Positions 43,005-52,701 of a stretch of 64,000 nt of DNA are shown here, one piece after another. How positions within the stretch are numbered: position 1 is the stretch's first letter; each line of letters begins with the position of its first letter. Below the pieces are notes generated by a model that ran no database searches, was not told the origin of the DNA, and saw only the letters and a list, made by a program, of their open reading frames with translations. Source of the stretch: Rothia dentocariosa ATCC 17931 (GTDB taxonomy: Bacteria > Actinomycetota > Actinomycetes > Actinomycetales > Micrococcaceae); contig NC_014643.1 of the NCBI RefSeq assembly GCF_000164695.2, positions 2,442,026 to 2,506,025 on the forward strand, given 5' to 3'. Position numbers and translations under genes: made by a program.

Positions 43005-43523
43005 ATGACCGACTCGCAAAACCTGGCTGCTTCACCCTCCCCTACACCAGAGCAGTCTAACCAACCACAGAGCGCCGAGGCTCTTACGGGAGAACAGCTC
43101 ATCAAGGTGCTCCACCCTGCATTCGATGAGCAGATTATTAACTATGGGGCCTACGACTTGGTCTACGCTACCGGAAGCGCCATCTACCGTAACCCTGATA
43201 TCGACCAACACCAAGAACCTATGCAGGAGCATTTTTTGGTGGGCTACCAAGAGGTTCCTGACGAGGTTATTATCGCCCCTATCCGCATGCCAGATGTTAC
43301 GCCTGCTGGCACCGCATCCACCATTGATAACACAAATGCGCTGCACGCATACCGGGTAGGTGAACATTCGGTGGCTATTGAATCGGTGAACGGCAGCTCT
43401 TTCCTGCTTATTTTTGAGGATGCGCCTGAGATTACCACCATTCACGGGACCGGTGTTCTCAACCAGAGTCGCGACGTCTCTGCTTTCCGCGAGTTTGTAA
43501 CCTCACGCTGGCCTGTTCTCTAG
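43005..43523 (+). CDS. Conserved-looking protein of unknown function
   Basis: 172 aa. The first 30 residues are Ser/Pro/Gln-rich and probably disordered. The rest is a mixed alpha/beta soluble domain with 'HPAFDEQIINYGAYDLVYATG', 'EHFLVGYQEVPDEVIIAP' and 'VAIESVNGSSFLLIFEDAPEITTIHG'. No signal peptide, TM segment or known motif is visible. The opposite strand is also open (43032-43445), but the plus frame has a good promoter with standard spacing to the ATG, and its translation has normal composition. Divergent from ilvBNC, convergent with tRNA-Lys. I do not recognise it. Confidence 0.65.
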   Translation: MTDSQNLAASPSPTPEQSNQPQSAEALTGEQLIKVLHPAFDEQIINYGAYDLVYATGSAIYRNPDIDQHQEPMQEHFLVGYQEVPDEVIIAPIRMPDVTPAGTASTIDNTNALHAYRVGEHSVAIESVNGSSFLLIFEDAPEITTIHGTGVLNQSRDVSAFREFVTSRWPVL

Positions 43524-43594
43524 GCTCTTAAACGGCCTGTACCATACAGGGCTGTCACGGATAATGCATATACACTAATCCAGCCGGACTGTAT

Positions 43595-43630
43595 AAAAAG
43601 CAAACCCCGTCACAGATAGTGACGGGGTTT
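43595..43630 (-). terminator. Terminator after tRNA-Lys copy A
   Basis: 12-bp perfect stem AAACCCCGTCAC / GTGACGGGGTTT, 5-base loop, then TTTGCTTTTTA on the minus strand. Confidence 0.9.
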
Positions 43631-43636
43631 ATTCTG

Positions 43637-43709
43637 TGCGCCCTCTGGGACTCGAACCCAGAACCCATTGATTAAGAGTCAATTGCTCTGCCAATTGAGC
43701 TAAAGGCGC
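43637..43709 (-). tRNA. tRNA-Lys (anticodon CTT), copy A
   Basis: 73 bases. Acceptor GCGCCTT/AGGGCGC with A73, anticodon stem ATTGA/TCAAT around loop CTCTTAA, T-stem CTGGG/CCCAG. CCA is not encoded. Same as copy B apart from the acceptor-stem pair at 6-67. Confidence 0.95.
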
Positions 43710-43752
43710 TTAGGTAACAAATATTGCAGCTTCGCAACGGCAACAGATAAAT

Positions 43753-43781
43753 ACTATACGAGCATCAAGCGCGTTTTGCAA
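43753..43781 (-). promoter_or_regulatory. tRNA-Lys copy A promoter
   Basis: -35 TTGCAA (43776-43781), 17-base spacer, -10 TATAGT (43753-43758), followed by ATTTATCTGTTG. Confidence 0.8.
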
Positions 43782-43863
43782 CTTATGAACACGGCTGTAG
43801 TCAGCGATTTTGGCGAACATCGACGTCCAGCATCACGATTGCAAATCACTATGGTATACAACA

Positions 43864-43889
43864 AAACCCCGCCATAACCGACGGGGTTT
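43864..43889 (-). terminator. Terminator after tRNA-Lys copy B
   Basis: Stem AAACCCCG / CGGGGTTT with a 10-base loop, followed by TGTTGT on the minus strand, so a weaker U-run than at copy A. Confidence 0.75.
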
Positions 43890-43895
43890 ATTTTG

Positions 43896-43968
43896 TGCGC
43901 CCCCTGGGACTCGAACCCAGAACCCATTGATTAAGAGTCAATTGCTCTGCCAATTGAGCTAGAGGCGC
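43896..43968 (-). tRNA. tRNA-Lys (anticodon CTT), copy B
   Basis: 73 bases. Acceptor GCGCCTC/GGGGCGC-type pairing with A73; D-arm, anticodon arm and T-arm are identical to copy A. CCA is not encoded. It has its own promoter and terminator, so the two genes are independent units. Confidence 0.95.
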
Positions 43969-44011
43969 TTACTTGGGGTGATGTATCGCATTCGTACGAC
44001 AACAGATAAAT

Positions 44012-44040
44012 ACTATACGGATAATTAATATTTCACGCAA
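44012..44040 (-). promoter_or_regulatory. tRNA-Lys copy B promoter
   Basis: -35 TTGCGT (44035-44040), 17-base spacer, -10 TATAGT (44012-44017), followed by ATTTATCTGTTG as in copy A. Confidence 0.8.
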
Positions 44041-44235
44041 GTTACATATAAGTGACGCTTCACACAAACTCTTATTTCTTGCTGTCGCTCATGCTCTCGA
44101 TGGCACCGCAGCGCCTCATCTCATGGCGCACCCTCACAAAAAAATATCCCAGAGATCCTATAAACCCCGTACACTAAAGAGAACGTTTACGGCAACACAT
44201 GCAATACCGAGAACCTCTACTTTTAAGGAGAAACC

Positions 44236-44712
44236 ATGAGCACCCGACTAGAACCAGGCACAAAAGCCCCAAGTTTTACCCTGGAAGATTATACCGGTCA
44301 GCAATATTCCCTAGCGGATTACGCAGGGCATAAGGTCATTCTCTACTTCTATCCCAAGGCATCAACACCCGGATGCACCAAAGAAGCTTGCGATTTTCGA
44401 GATAACCTTGCCTCTTTGAAATCGCTCGGATACGTTGTCTTAGGCGTTTCTCCCGACAAACCCGCAGCCCTAGAGAAGTTCACCACCAAAGAGTCTCTCA
44501 CTTTCCCCCTTCTCTCCGATGCCGATCACGCTGTTGCGCTTGTCTATGGCGCATGGGGCGAGAAGAAAAACTATGGCAAAGTCTACGAAGGACTTATCCG
44601 ATCTACATTCGTCATCAATGAGCAGGGCATCATAGAGCTGGCGCAATATAATGTACGCGCCACCGGCCATGTTGCTAAGCTACGCCGTGACCTTGGCATT
44701 GACCCCAAATAG
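44236..44712 (+). CDS. bcp: Thioredoxin-dependent thiol peroxidase (Bcp/PrxQ peroxiredoxin)
   Basis: 158 aa, ATG 44236 with AAGGAG six bases upstream. It reduces hydrogen and organic peroxides with thioredoxin. Thioredoxin fold: 'PSFTLEDYTGQQYSL', 'VILYFYPKASTPGCTKEACDFRD' region with peroxidatic Cys47 and resolving Cys52 in the PrxQ spacing, and 'FPLLSDADHAVALVYGAWGEK'. 'RSTFVINEQGII' completes the fold. Length is typical of Bcp. It stands alone between tRNA-Lys and tRNA-Leu. No OxyR-type site was recognised upstream. Confidence 0.95.
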   Translation: MSTRLEPGTKAPSFTLEDYTGQQYSLADYAGHKVILYFYPKASTPGCTKEACDFRDNLASLKSLGYVVLGVSPDKPAALEKFTTKESLTFPLLSDADHAVALVYGAWGEKKNYGKVYEGLIRSTFVINEQGIIELAQYNVRATGHVAKLRRDLGIDPK

Positions 44713-44726
44713 TCGGATTTTTCCGT

Positions 44727-44755
44727 TTGTATAGTCTTACGTCCTCGTGTAGACT
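44727..44755 (+). promoter_or_regulatory. tRNA-Leu promoter
   Basis: -35 TTGTAT (44727-44732), 17-base spacer, -10 TAGACT (44750-44755). It differs from the TATAGT used by the other tRNA genes here. Confidence 0.55.
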
Positions 44756-44777
44756 TTCCTAGGTAGCTTTGCTCCCC

Positions 44778-44862
44778 GCGCGAGTGGTGAAATTGGCAGA
44801 CACGCAGGATTTAGGTTCCTGTGCCTTACGGCGTGGGGGTTCAAGTCCCCCCTCGCGCACCA
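44778..44862 (+). tRNA. tRNA-Leu (anticodon TAG)
   Basis: 85 bases with the long variable arm of class II tRNAs. Acceptor GCGCGAG/CTCGCGC with A73 and an encoded CCA (44860-44862), the only encoded CCA among the tRNAs here. Anticodon stem CAGGA/TCCTG around loop TTTAGGT; T-loop TTCAAGT. Confidence 0.95.
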
Positions 44863-44871
44863 ATCTTGGGT

Positions 44872-44910
44872 CCGCAACGTCTTCTTATCGAAGAAGTTGC
44901 GGGCTTTTTG
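44872..44910 (+). terminator. tRNA-Leu terminator
   Basis: CCGCAAC(GT)CTTCTT pairs with AAGAAGTTGCGG (two-base bulge), 4-base loop, then GCTTTTTG. Confidence 0.85.
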
Positions 44911-45116
44911 TTATATACCGCACAGCAGAGTACCCTGGCGCTATATCCCTAAGCCTATAATTCGCTGTGAGTCGTGCCTAAAACCCTCTTTGAGTATCGC
45001 GACATTAAATCGTGACGTTGTATTCTAAAAGAATAGTGTTTTCGCCCAGACATAAACGCCTTATCAACCACGCATTACCTATCACGGTTCAGTAATCACC
45101 ATGGAAGGGTTTGTCC

Positions 45117-47099
45117 GTGAATCATCTCTCCCCAACCGATGCCTCCGGTATCAGCTATAGCGGTATCAGCCGCCGCACTGCGCTGCGGTTAGGGTCTCTT
45201 CTGGCAGCGGGTTATACTTTGACGGCCTGCGGTGATTCGGCACCCGACAACGGTTCAGGAGAGACCCGCAGGATCTTTAGATTTGCTCAAGGCGCGGCAC
45301 CTTACTCTCTTGATCCCGCCTTTGACCCGGTCTCTCCGACGTACCGTGTAACAGCACAGATTCTTGAAACTCTCGTGAGTGCCGACCATTACACGGGCGT
45401 TCCGCAGGAGGCGCTTGCCTCCTCGTGGACGATTAGCCCAGATGGTCTGACCTATACGTTTACGCTCCGGGAAGGGGTCTCATTTAGCGATGGCACTCCC
45501 CTTACGGCAGAAGCCGTACTGCGTAATGTACAGCGGTGGCAGGCGTTAGCAACATCCCCAGAAACGGCGGCTCGCTGCGTTCCCTTTCAGCCACTCTACG
45601 GCTGGGGTTTTGGTAATATTGTGCACTCCAACTCGCCACACGCAGGTAAAGCATCACAGGAGACAAGCTCTTCACCGTCTGCCGCCGCAACGCAAACCCC
45701 TGCGGCTCAGGAAGACACAGATACACCCAAGGCCGATACACCAAAGACTGATGAACGCACCGAGCAGATACCTTTACGTTATGCTCCCCTAGTTTCCGAT
45801 GTGCGCGTCACCGACTCCAAACTTGTGTTTACGCTTGTACGTCCTTCACAAGCGTTCTTGCGGATTCTGACCCAACCAGCTTTCGGCATCGTTTCACCCG
45901 AGGCACTTACCGAGAACCACCGTATCAAAGAGATGCCCATCGGTACTGGGCCCTTTAAAATCTCAACGCCCGCTTCGCAAAATACCGATATCGTTCTCAT
46001 ACGCAACGATAAATTTGTGAGTATCAAGCAGGAAAAGATTGAACTCGACGAAATACATTTCTCGACTCTCAATTCTTCCGACAAGCGTTACTATGCTCTC
46101 GTAGACAATAAAGTTGATGCCTGCGATCAAGTAAGCGGCAATGACTTAGGGCCGCTGGGGCGTGAAGGGTTCCTGTACCCGCTGCGTGATCCCTTCTCGC
46201 TTCTTTATCTGGGGTTCAACCTTGCGCATCCGGTTCTTAAAGATATTTCGGTGCGCCGAGCTATCGCGCGAGCTGTCGATCGCGGTGCCCTCATCCGATA
46301 TTACCTTTCTGGAACTTCTGAAGCACTGCACCTTATGCCTAGGCTTTTTCGTACCTCGGACGACTCTCTGGAACGTCTCTATAAGCGAGACGTTGACCAA
46401 GCAAAATCGTTGCTCGCGGCCTCAGGATATACAGGCGAAACCATCGAATGCTACTACCCTATTGATGTTTCGCTTCCGTGGATTATGTCGCCCCAAAAAG
46501 TCTACTCTGAGATGATCGGAGCTCTTCTCGATATTGGGCTCAATATTAAACCTATTCCGCTGAACTGGTCCGATTATCATACCCGCGCTACGGAAATAAA
46601 TACTACTCGCGGCATTCTCCTCGGTGGTTTCTACGGAACCTATCGTGATCCTTACGCTTTTCTTGGGCCGGTTCTTGCGCCTCTTCTGGTGGCGCAGTGG
46701 ATCGATGCTATGGGATTAAACCCCGTATCGCACGATACCCCCGAGTCGAAGGCGCATCCCACCGATTCTCCGATTCCATCACCGTCAGCAAGCGCTGCCC
46801 CGAAGGACAGTTCCGAAGCCGAGACATCACCTACCCCGTCTCCCAGCATTACTCCTGCAAAGGTAGAACCTGCGCCTACGCTGGAACAGATTATGAGTAA
46901 GATTCGCGAAGCCGATAGCGCCACTTCTTTAGACGAACAGCGTGAAAAATATCGTTCCATCAACCATGATTTAGCGGCATTTATGCCTGCGGTCCCACTT
47001 TTGAACGTTACGTCTAACATAGGTATTAATCGACGCATTATTGGCTACGAAACCGAACAAAGCGCTATCGAGCTCTTTGCTAAAGTGCGAATTTCCTAA
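45117..47099 (+). CDS. ABC transporter substrate-binding lipoprotein, SBP_bac_5 (dipeptide/oligopeptide) family
   Basis: 660 aa from GTG 45117 with GGAAGGG about seven bases upstream (a TTG at 45111 is too close to it). Tat motif 'SRRTALRLG' (18-26) and lipobox 'LTAC' with Cys38 show a Tat-exported lipoprotein. Family 5 features: 'LDPAFDPVSPTYRVTAQILETLV', 'GLTYTFTLREGVSFSDGTPLTAEAV', 'MPIGTGPFKI' and 'YLGFNLAHPVLKDISVRRAIARAVD' regions. Two unusual Ser/Pro/Thr-rich insertions are present, at about 170-215 and 540-590. No permease or ATPase genes are adjacent, so it is an orphan binding protein; peptide or a peptide-like ligand is the family expectation. Confidence 0.87.
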   Translation: MNHLSPTDASGISYSGISRRTALRLGSLLAAGYTLTACGDSAPDNGSGETRRIFRFAQGAAPYSLDPAFDPVSPTYRVTAQILETLVSADHYTGVPQEALASSWTISPDGLTYTFTLREGVSFSDGTPLTAEAVLRNVQRWQALATSPETAARCVPFQPLYGWGFGNIVHSNSPHAGKASQETSSSPSAAATQTPAAQEDTDTPKADTPKTDERTEQIPLRYAPLVSDVRVTDSKLVFTLVRPSQAFLRILTQPAFGIVSPEALTENHRIKEMPIGTGPFKISTPASQNTDIVLIRNDKFVSIKQEKIELDEIHFSTLNSSDKRYYALVDNKVDACDQVSGNDLGPLGREGFLYPLRDPFSLLYLGFNLAHPVLKDISVRRAIARAVDRGALIRYYLSGTSEALHLMPRLFRTSDDSLERLYKRDVDQAKSLLAASGYTGETIECYYPIDVSLPWIMSPQKVYSEMIGALLDIGLNIKPIPLNWSDYHTRATEINTTRGILLGGFYGTYRDPYAFLGPVLAPLLVAQWIDAMGLNPVSHDTPESKAHPTDSPIPSPSASAAPKDSSEAETSPTPSPSITPAKVEPAPTLEQIMSKIREADSATSLDEQREKYRSINHDLAAFMPAVPLLNVTSNIGINRRIIGYETEQSAIELFAKVRIS

Positions 47100-47281
47100 G
47101 GCTTCTGTTGTGGAATTTAATGTATTTTGCAGAATTTCCTCACTCTTTTGTGAACTACATTACTGATTCTGGATTTTTCTCAGTGGAATGTGTACCTACA
47201 GACCCTCAGGGAGTACGCTAGAGTCATACAACTGTCATATGACCGTGCCCAAAGCCGGGCACCAAACCCCTGGGAGTATCA

Positions 47282-48763
47282 GTGGTAGCACGTACTGAAC
47301 AGACCGATGTCGTCCTTGTGGGCGGCGGTATTATGAGCGCAACGCTTGGTGTCTTTTTGAAGGAATTGGAGCCCACCTGGAATATTACTCTTCTGGAACG
47401 CCTCGATAAACCTGCGCAGGAATCCTCGAACCCGTGGAATAACGCTGGCACCGGTCATTCTGCACTGTGCGAGTTGAATTACGCCCCCGCTGGTCCCGAC
47501 GGAAAAGTAAGCACCGATAAAGCCTTGGGTATTAATGAGCAGTTCCAGATTTCACGTCAGTTATGGGCTTCCCTTGTGAATGAAGGTATTCTGCCCAATA
47601 ACGATTTCATCCACCCTGTACCCCATATGTCCCTTGTATTCGGCGAAGATCATTCCAAGTACCTTGCGGCACGTTACGATTCTTTCCGTCAGCAGAAGCT
47701 CTTCGAGCGAATGCAGTTCTCCACGGAACGCGACCAAATTGCTCAATGGGCGCCCTTGACGGTCAAGGGCCGCTCCGAAGGAGAACCGGTCGCAGCTACC
47801 TGGGCTCCGGAAGGTACCGACGTTGATTTTGGTGCGCTTACCTCCGGCATGATCGACTATCTGCAATCTCAGGGAGTCGAAGTACGCTACGGCTACGAGG
47901 TTAAGAACCTTGATCGTGAATCTGACGGTACGTGGACTGTCTCTGCCATTAACCGCATTAATACCGAAGAGCCCCTGAAAATCCACGCTAAATTTGTTTT
48001 TCTCGGCGCTGGAGGCGGTGCTTTGCATCTGCTCCAAAAGTCTGGGATTGAGGAAGGTAAGGGATACGGCGGCTTCCCGGTTTCGGGTCTGTTCCTGCGC
48101 AACACCAATGAAATTACCGCCGCTAAGCACAATGCAAAGGTGTATGGTCAGGCGTCCGTAGGCGCTCCTCCCATGTCTGTTCCACATTTGGATACTCGGT
48201 ATGTTAACGGCAAGCGCTCTCTGCTTTTCGGGCCTTATGCTGGGTTCAAGACTAATTTCCTGAAGCAAGGGTCTCTCCTTGACCTGCCTCTCTCACTTCG
48301 TCTGCACAATATTTATCCCATGACTCGTGCGGGTCTCGATAACCTGTCGCTCGTCAAATATCTGCTCACCGAGTTGGTTAAAGATAAGAATGCGCGTCTG
48401 GAGTCCCTGCACCGCTACTACCCTGAGGCTAACGGCGACGAGTGGGAACTCATTGAAGCGGGTCAACGTGTGCAAATTATGAAGAAGGACGCGAAGAAGG
48501 GCGGAATTCTGCAATTTGGCACCGAGGTTGTTTCTTCGGCCGATGGTTCTATCGCCGCTCTGCTTGGCGCATCACCGGGGGCTTCAACCGCAGCACCCAT
48601 TATGCTGAACCTGCTCAAGAGGTGCTTTCCCTCTCAGTTTGCAGGTTGGGAGTCGCGCATCCGTGCTCTGGTTCCGGGGTATGGGGTTAAACTCAACGAT
48701 AATCCGGATCTCGCTGACGAAATTATGGCTCACACTGCACATACATTAGATATCGCCAACTAA
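47282..48763 (+). CDS. mqo: Malate:quinone oxidoreductase
   Basis: 493 aa, GTG 47282 with GGGAG six bases upstream. The membrane-associated FAD enzyme oxidises malate to oxaloacetate and passes electrons to the quinone pool, replacing or supporting malate dehydrogenase in the TCA cycle. Features: FAD-binding '[22 protein letters not shown]' region at residues 10-31, '[20 protein letters not shown]' region, '[30 protein letters not shown]' region, '[17 protein letters not shown]' and the C-terminal '[17 protein letters not shown]'. Length matches the family. A hairpin follows. Confidence 0.95.
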   Translation: MVARTEQTDVVLVGGGIMSATLGVFLKELEPTWNITLLERLDKPAQESSNPWNNAGTGHSALCELNYAPAGPDGKVSTDKALGINEQFQISRQLWASLVNEGILPNNDFIHPVPHMSLVFGEDHSKYLAARYDSFRQQKLFERMQFSTERDQIAQWAPLTVKGRSEGEPVAATWAPEGTDVDFGALTSGMIDYLQSQGVEVRYGYEVKNLDRESDGTWTVSAINRINTEEPLKIHAKFVFLGAGGGALHLLQKSGIEEGKGYGGFPVSGLFLRNTNEITAAKHNAKVYGQASVGAPPMSVPHLDTRYVNGKRSLLFGPYAGFKTNFLKQGSLLDLPLSLRLHNIYPMTRAGLDNLSLVKYLLTELVKDKNARLESLHRYYPEANGDEWELIEAGQRVQIMKKDAKKGGILQFGTEVVSSADGSIAALLGASPGASTAAPIMLNLLKRCFPSQFAGWESRIRALVPGYGVKLNDNPDLADEIMAHTAHTLDIAN

Positions 48764-48784
48764 GATACACTTGAGGTGCTGACT

Positions 48785-48839
48785 CGAAAACCTTCGTCCT
48801 GTTCCCTGCCATACACAGGTTTTTGGATGGAGGTTTTCG
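48785..48839 (+). terminator. mqo downstream hairpin
   Basis: CGAAAACCTTCGTCC pairs with GGATGGAGGTTTTCG (G-U pairs allowed) around a 25-base loop, 22 bases after the stop. There is no U-run. Confidence 0.5.
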
Positions 48840-48994
48840 CTGTTAAGTAATAGTAAAACTCTTCAGTGGAGAGAACTCATACGTGCCGCGCTCTATCGTT
48901 CCTCCTCATGAGAAAAACTATTTCCTGTATTATTGCCACAAGTACTTGGTACTCCTAAGCGCCGCAAGCAAACACCAAGACAAGGAACGCTCCT

Positions 48995-50290
48995 ATGGCA
49001 CGACGCCGCAAAAAATCACTTCCTCATTCAGAATATGTAAAAATACGCGAATTTCCTCAGGGCAGTATCGCCTATATCTTTCGACGCGCGGGTTTTTCCT
49101 TTGGAGCGCACGGGGGAACAGATCTAGCCGCAGCACTCACCTATTTCACGGTGCTCTCTGCATTTCCTGCTCTGCTCGCGATCCTATCACTCCTGGGAAT
49201 TTTTGGGCAGGGAGAAGACAGCGCCAAGGTAATCTTAGAGTTCCTCCAAGAGCGTGCCCCTCAGCAAATGTACTCGATTCTGGAAGGACCTATTCATCAG
49301 CTAACCAATGGACAAGGCGCCGGGTTTGCATTAATCATTGGTATTCTCAGTGCGCTCTGGTCTGCCTCCGGATATGTAGGGTCTTTCGGGCGTGCGCTCA
49401 ATAACGTATACGGAGTACGCGAAGGACGACCCGGGTGGTTCCTCAAACCCTATAACGTACTCATCACTACCGGGGTGATAGTGCTTGTGGTTCTCATGAT
49501 GCTGATGTTCCTCTTGGGAGCCTCAGTTCTCGACTGGGCTGCGCCCTATATGCCTGGAGTAGATATAGAACTCATCAAGGTTCTGTGGCTCAATGGACGT
49601 TGGGTTTTAATTCTCATTCTTGCGGTATTTCTCATTGCGATGCTCTACACTGCAACGCCCAATGTGCGGCGTCTTAAAATTCGGTGGACCTCGCCGGGAG
49701 CCGTTATCGCCTTGTTTGGCATGGGATTAGGCGGACTAGGCTTTACCATCTACACCAATAATTTCAGCAAATATAACGCTACCTACGGACTTATCGGTGG
49801 TGTCATCGTCATGCTGGTGTTCCTCTGGATCATGAACAATATGCTGGTCTTTGGCGCTCATGTCGATGCTGAATTTGAACGGATGCGCCAAATTGTGGCG
49901 GGTGAGGATATCGACGGAAAACTGCGTGTAGAGCCCCGCGACACCCGAGCCATTACCAAGTACCAGGAAAAATTAGAGGCCCTAAGCTCAAGTGCCCAAG
50001 AGATCCAAGACCTTGCAAGCGGTCAGCAGACGCTTCCCAAACCGCCCGAGCCCTCAATCCTCGAACGGGTGCAGACTGCTGTTTCTACCAACACTGAGAT
50101 GCTTCGACAGGCTGTTTCCGATACCCGTGCAGGGGCGACGGAGACACAATCCTCTGAGGATTCTGGGGACGTGAAGGAGAAGGCTTCGGAGTCCTCTCAA
50201 AAACATACCCGCGATTCCACTCCACACAGCGATAATCCTCAAAACGGCAGCTCCAAGCGTCAAGACTCTTCGCGAGACACGCTTTTTTAA
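48995..50290 (+). CDS. YihY/BrkB-family inner membrane protein
   Basis: 431 aa, ATG 48995 with AAGGA upstream. About 300 residues form six membrane segments in the YihY/UPF0761 pattern: 'HGGTDLAAALTYFTVLSAFPALLAILSLLG' region near 37-66, 'LSALWSASGYVGSFGRALNNVYGVREGRPGWFLKPYNV' region, and 'NFSKYNATYGLIGGVIVMLVFLWIMNNMLVFGAHVDAE' region near 265-305. The C-terminal 110 residues are charged, Ser/Thr-rich and probably disordered. The family was once called ribonuclease BN in error; its true role is not established (transport or envelope functions have been suggested). It stands alone. Confidence 0.87.
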   Translation: MARRRKKSLPHSEYVKIREFPQGSIAYIFRRAGFSFGAHGGTDLAAALTYFTVLSAFPALLAILSLLGIFGQGEDSAKVILEFLQERAPQQMYSILEGPIHQLTNGQGAGFALIIGILSALWSASGYVGSFGRALNNVYGVREGRPGWFLKPYNVLITTGVIVLVVLMMLMFLLGASVLDWAAPYMPGVDIELIKVLWLNGRWVLILILAVFLIAMLYTATPNVRRLKIRWTSPGAVIALFGMGLGGLGFTIYTNNFSKYNATYGLIGGVIVMLVFLWIMNNMLVFGAHVDAEFERMRQIVAGEDIDGKLRVEPRDTRAITKYQEKLEALSSSAQEIQDLASGQQTLPKPPEPSILERVQTAVSTNTEMLRQAVSDTRAGATETQSSEDSGDVKEKASESSQKHTRDSTPHSDNPQNGSSKRQDSSRDTLF

Positions 50291-50454
50291 GTGCAGCATG
50301 AGCGGCACATGCACTACCGGATAGACCCGTGGTAGTTGGCGGAAATATACCGCACCCACCACGATTGTGTTTGTCATAAACGTGATTTTTCGCCCCACAC
50401 GTCATATATATTTTCCTCTACACAATCAGCACGCGCAGGTGCAAAAATATACAT

Positions 50455-51390
50455 ATGTGTGAGACTCCCATACCGCCTTTTGAATACACCCGCTACACAC
50501 CTGCAAACGCGGAAAAAGGTACAACTCCCGTTCTGTTTCTGCACGGCTTTGCAACCCGTAGCGACCAGCTCTGGGGCGGTACCGGCTGGATTCGTCAGTA
50601 CATTCGGGCGGGTATACCCGTGCTAACCGTCGATTTACCTTTTCACGGGCGAAAATACCTCAAAGACTCCAACTTTACGGTACATGCCAAACTCCCGGTG
50701 GGAACAATCGAAGAACACGGTATTTTTCCGGTCGTCCAGACCACAGTGTCAGAAGATGGTTCACCGCAGAACGGCATGGTTCTCTTTGCTGATACGCTTT
50801 CTGCTCTCCTTGACGAACTTGCTATCCAGCAAGTACATGGTGTGGGTTTTTCCTTCGGATCTAGGGTAGGGTGGGAGCTCGCTCTGAGGCACCCATCTCG
50901 CGTTGCATCGCTTATTCTGGGCGGTATGCCCCTGCACAATCACCTCGAAGCCTTGCGCTCTATGCTTTCTGCCTCGTGTGCTGATGATGCCATTGCCCAA
51001 GATCCTGCGACAGCAGAAGCCTTTACCAGCATTATTGAATCCTCACCTTTGCGCACCGATGCTCTTCTTGATTTTGTGCATATACCCTTCGGCGAGTTCT
51101 TCTCACTGCCGTCTGCGCTTGCAGACTCTACGCGCATTCCCGTTATTCACGCTGCGAACCCGCCTTTCCCGTACCCTCATGTTCCTCTGCTGATCGCAAT
51201 CGGTTCCGAAGACTCCATCGCTGCCGACGGGCGTAGGCTATATCCCCTGCTCCAGAGGGTACATCCGTATCTAAAATTTCTTGATATTCCGGGGCGGGAT
51301 CATGTGAGCGCCTTAACCTCAGGCGTTTTTAGGCGCAACGCTTTAGCCTTTGCGCACGATTCTCAGGGAAGTAACCGGCAAGCAGTATAA
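50455..51390 (+). CDS. Alpha/beta hydrolase-fold protein
   Basis: 311 aa. 'TTPVLFLHGFATRSDQLW' is the HG oxyanion region, 'VLTVDLPFHGRK' follows, the nucleophile elbow is 'GVGFSFGSRVGWELAL' (G-x-S-x-G form GFSFGS, Ser about 150), the acid is likely Asp in 'IAIGSEDSIA' and the His is in 'IPGRDHVSAL'. All triad residues are visible. An insertion between strand 4 and the elbow (about 80-125) and a lid of about 70 residues distinguish it. No signal peptide. It stands alone, no ribosome site is strong at ATG 50455, and the substrate is unknown; an esterase or a lactonase-type activity are both possible. Confidence 0.82.
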   Translation: MCETPIPPFEYTRYTPANAEKGTTPVLFLHGFATRSDQLWGGTGWIRQYIRAGIPVLTVDLPFHGRKYLKDSNFTVHAKLPVGTIEEHGIFPVVQTTVSEDGSPQNGMVLFADTLSALLDELAIQQVHGVGFSFGSRVGWELALRHPSRVASLILGGMPLHNHLEALRSMLSASCADDAIAQDPATAEAFTSIIESSPLRTDALLDFVHIPFGEFFSLPSALADSTRIPVIHAANPPFPYPHVPLLIAIGSEDSIAADGRRLYPLLQRVHPYLKFLDIPGRDHVSALTSGVFRRNALAFAHDSQGSNRQAV

Positions 51391-51587
51391 GCATCTTTCA
51401 TGCGCACCAACACGCTTAGCTTATAGCTATTCATATGTACAGACCCTAGTGATAGCCCTAGAATGGAAAGACGTATCAAGAAATCTTGATGCGTCAGAAC
51501 ATGTGGTCATACATGCTCTATGCGACGGGTAAAGCCGCACGAGGTCCCGAAACTTCTTCAACGATCCCGAAGGGAATAAGCCAAAGC

Positions 51588-52679
51588 ATGCACAAGGTTA
51601 AAGCTGTTGTAGCGCTCGCTAAGAACGAGCCCGTTACTGTAACGACTATTAATGTACCCGATCCCGGTCCGGGCGAGGCTCTCGTGAAGGTTCTTACCTG
51701 CGGTGTTTGCCAGACAGATCACCACTATGTTGCAGGCGGTGTGGGCGATGATTTCCCCTACCTGCTGGGGCACGAATCAGCAGCCGTAGTGGAGGCAATT
51801 GGCGATAACGTAACCGATATTGCCCCCGGAGATCTTGTGATCCTCAACTGGCGTGCGGTCTGCGGTGAATGCCGTGCATGCCGTAAGGGCGAGCCGCAGT
51901 ACTGTTTCGCGACCCATAACGCAACCCAGAAAATGACTCTGGAGGATGGCACCGAACTCACTGCTGCCCTAGGCATTGGCTCTTTTGCCGAGAAAACCCT
52001 TGTCGCAGCGGGTCAGTGCACGAAGATTACCGCCGATATTTCCCCCGAGCAGTACGCCGCTATTGGACTGCTCGGGTGCGGTGTGACCGCAGGCCTGGGT
52101 GCTGTTCTCAACACGGGTGCGCTCAAACGCGGAGAATCTGTGGCCGTTATTGGATGCGGCGGCGTGGGCACCGCTGCAATTGCCGGAGCGCAGCTGGGCG
52201 GGGCAACTACCATTATCGCCGTTGATATTGATGACGATAAGCTCGAACGCGCACGCCAGCAGGGTGCAACCCACACCGTAAACTCAGCCAAGGTAGACCC
52301 GGTCGAGGCTATTCGGGAGCTGACCGGCGGGTTTGGTGCGGATCTGGTAATAGATGCCGTAGGTATCGCACCCACCTTCAAGCAGGCTTTCGAGGCACGC
52401 GATCTTGCCGGGCGCGTGGTACTTGTGGGAGTTCCTGAACCTGGCACTACCTGGGATATTCCTCTGGATGAGGTTTTTGGACGCGGCGGATCCATTAAGA
52501 GTGCCTGGTACGGTGACACCCTGCCTTCGCGCGACTTCCCCGAGTTCGTAAACCAGTACCTGCTCGGTCGCCTCGATCTAGACGGTTTTATCTCCGAGCG
52601 TATTAAACTGGAAGACGTCAATGATGCCTTTGAAACCATGAAGACCGGGCGCGTGTTGCGCTCCGTTGTAGAACTCTAA
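51588..52679 (+). CDS. mscR: S-(hydroxymethyl)mycothiol dehydrogenase / zinc-dependent alcohol dehydrogenase
   Basis: 363 aa from ATG 51588 (AAGGGA about twelve bases upstream); the frame is open to 51486 but that extension is not conserved-looking. Medium-chain zinc ADH: catalytic zinc '[11 protein letters not shown]' and '[12 protein letters not shown]', structural zinc '[15 protein letters not shown]', Rossmann '[17 protein letters not shown]' near 176, and '[19 protein letters not shown]'. Actinobacterial members with this profile oxidise the formaldehyde-mycothiol adduct and can reduce S-nitrosomycothiol. The metallo-hydrolase 22 bases downstream is the usual partner, which strengthens the call. 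Substrate specificity is inferred from family and context. Confidence 0.85.
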   Translation: MHKVKAVVALAKNEPVTVTTINVPDPGPGEALVKVLTCGVCQTDHHYVAGGVGDDFPYLLGHESAAVVEAIGDNVTDIAPGDLVILNWRAVCGECRACRKGEPQYCFATHNATQKMTLEDGTELTAALGIGSFAEKTLVAAGQCTKITADISPEQYAAIGLLGCGVTAGLGAVLNTGALKRGESVAVIGCGGVGTAAIAGAQLGGATTIIAVDIDDDKLERARQQGATHTVNSAKVDPVEAIRELTGGFGADLVIDAVGIAPTFKQAFEARDLAGRVVLVGVPEPGTTWDIPLDEVFGRGGSIKSAWYGDTLPSRDFPEFVNQYLLGRLDLDGFISERIKLEDVNDAFETMKTGRVLRSVVEL

Positions 52680-52701
52680 AAACCGGGGAAGGAACTTTTT
52701 C

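Noticed and set aside
43032..43445. Minus-strand frame opposite 43005-43523
   Set aside because: The plus-strand frame has a promoter with standard spacing to its ATG and a more protein-like composition.
47561..48268. 235-codon open frame antisense to mqo
   Set aside because: Opposite a complete mqo with family motifs; no start signals.
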